DNA of 5,884 nt from Candidatus Finniella inopinata (GTDB taxonomy: Bacteria; Pseudomonadota; Alphaproteobacteria; Paracaedibacterales; CAITNM01): contig CAMDPB010000078.1 in the NCBI GenBank assembly GCA_945903885.1, positions 1 through 5,884 on the forward strand, read 5' to 3'. A program made the position numbers and the translations under genes. The notes beneath the pieces were generated by a model. The model ran no database searches. It saw only the letters and a list, made by a program, of their open reading frames with translations, and was not told the DNA's origin. Of this stretch, positions 5,559 through 5,884 are shown in pieces. Position 1 is the first letter of the stretch. The number at the start of each line of letters is the position of its first letter.

Positions 5559-5884
5559 AAAACTTTAACAGCGCCTTCAAATATTTTTCTGACAGGAGCT
5601 TCAACCCGAACAAAGCTTTCACAAATTGTCGCTTTTCCTAGCGCCCTGCGTTCACTCAACTGCAAAAAAGAAAACTGTTCTTTTTTTAAACGATCTGCCC
5701 AAAATAAAGGCAAAAATGTTTGAATATATAAACTACCATTATTTTCGTTAATGTTGTGCTTGGGAGAAAAATAGCGGTAGACGTAGTCAAACGGAACAGT
5801 AGCATCTTCTGCTGTTAACACAATCCGATCATAATCAAGCTTAGCAATTCGATTAAAATCAGTTTCCAGCCCTATCAATTCTTC
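5555..5884 (-). CDS. PhzF-like protein, C-terminal part (runs off right edge)
   Basis: The frame is open from 5884 to a TGA at 5557-5555, giving 109 visible residues; PhzF proteins usually have about 260-300, so the N-terminal two thirds lies outside. No ATG in frame suggests a start within the window. I recognise the C-terminal half of the PhzF / diaminopimelate-epimerase fold: FNRIAKLDYDRIVLTA (10-25), DYVYRYFSPKHNINE (33-47), FWADRLKK (61-68) and QLSERRALGKATI (75-87) follow the family pattern of VTA, a D-F/Y-V-x-R-Y/F-F-A/S-P strand, WA-x-R-L-x-K and Q-L-S-x-R. PhzF proteins are isomerases or related enzymes; the substrate here is unknown. Unusually, the family loop DPxTGSA after INE reads NNGSLY, so the aspartate and probably the serine of the active site are not conserved. 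It overlaps the glycosyltransferase start by 4 bp, suggesting one operon. The assignment is by pattern recall, without an alignment. Confidence 0.7.
   Translation of the reverse strand, partial: EELIGLETDFNRIAKLDYDRIVLTAEDATVPFDYVYRYFSPKHNINENNGSLYIQTFLPLFWADRLKKEQFSFLQLSERRALGKATICESFVRVEAPVRKIFEGAVKVL

Overview
The window looks like a chromosomal segment of an AT-leaning alphaproteobacterium. Three things point there: the sequences of S12, S7, EF-G and EF-Tu, a 7Fe ferredoxin of the FdxA type, and that ferredoxin's pairing with a CarD/CdnL-type regulator. The fairly low G+C would suit a lineage such as Holosporales or a relative, but this is inference and no species can be named. Every gene lies on the minus strand, so transcription runs from high to low coordinates. 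There is no gene-free stretch over 300 bases; the largest gap is about 97 bp, between carD and rpsL.

In transcription order, the right edge (5884 to 4443) holds an apparent two-gene unit. It consists of the C-terminal third of a PhzF-like isomerase-fold protein and a GT4-family glycosyltransferase, joined by an ATGA start/stop overlap. This is the accessory part of the window, probably cell-surface glycan related, and the flanking operon beyond 5884 is not visible. Next come fdxA (7Fe ferredoxin, GTG start) and carD (RNA polymerase-binding regulator), 72 bp apart.

The left two thirds is the classical str operon: rpsL (S12), rpsG (S7), fusA (EF-G) and tuf (EF-Tu, cut by the left edge). A convincing sigma70-type promoter (TTGACT, 17 bp, TACGAT) lies between carD and rpsL. 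The operon's genes are tightly spaced (44, 14 and 11 bp). The tuf and fusA ribosome-binding sites overlap or abut the upstream stop codons, which suggests translational coupling.

The str genes supply 30S proteins for decoding and assembly and the two elongation GTPases. CarD could plausibly tune transcription of this growth-linked operon, though no direct evidence is visible. Most of the window is ordinary housekeeping DNA and no new multi-gene system was found. The most unusual item is the PhzF-like fragment, which has lost the family's conserved DPxTGSA-type active-site loop.
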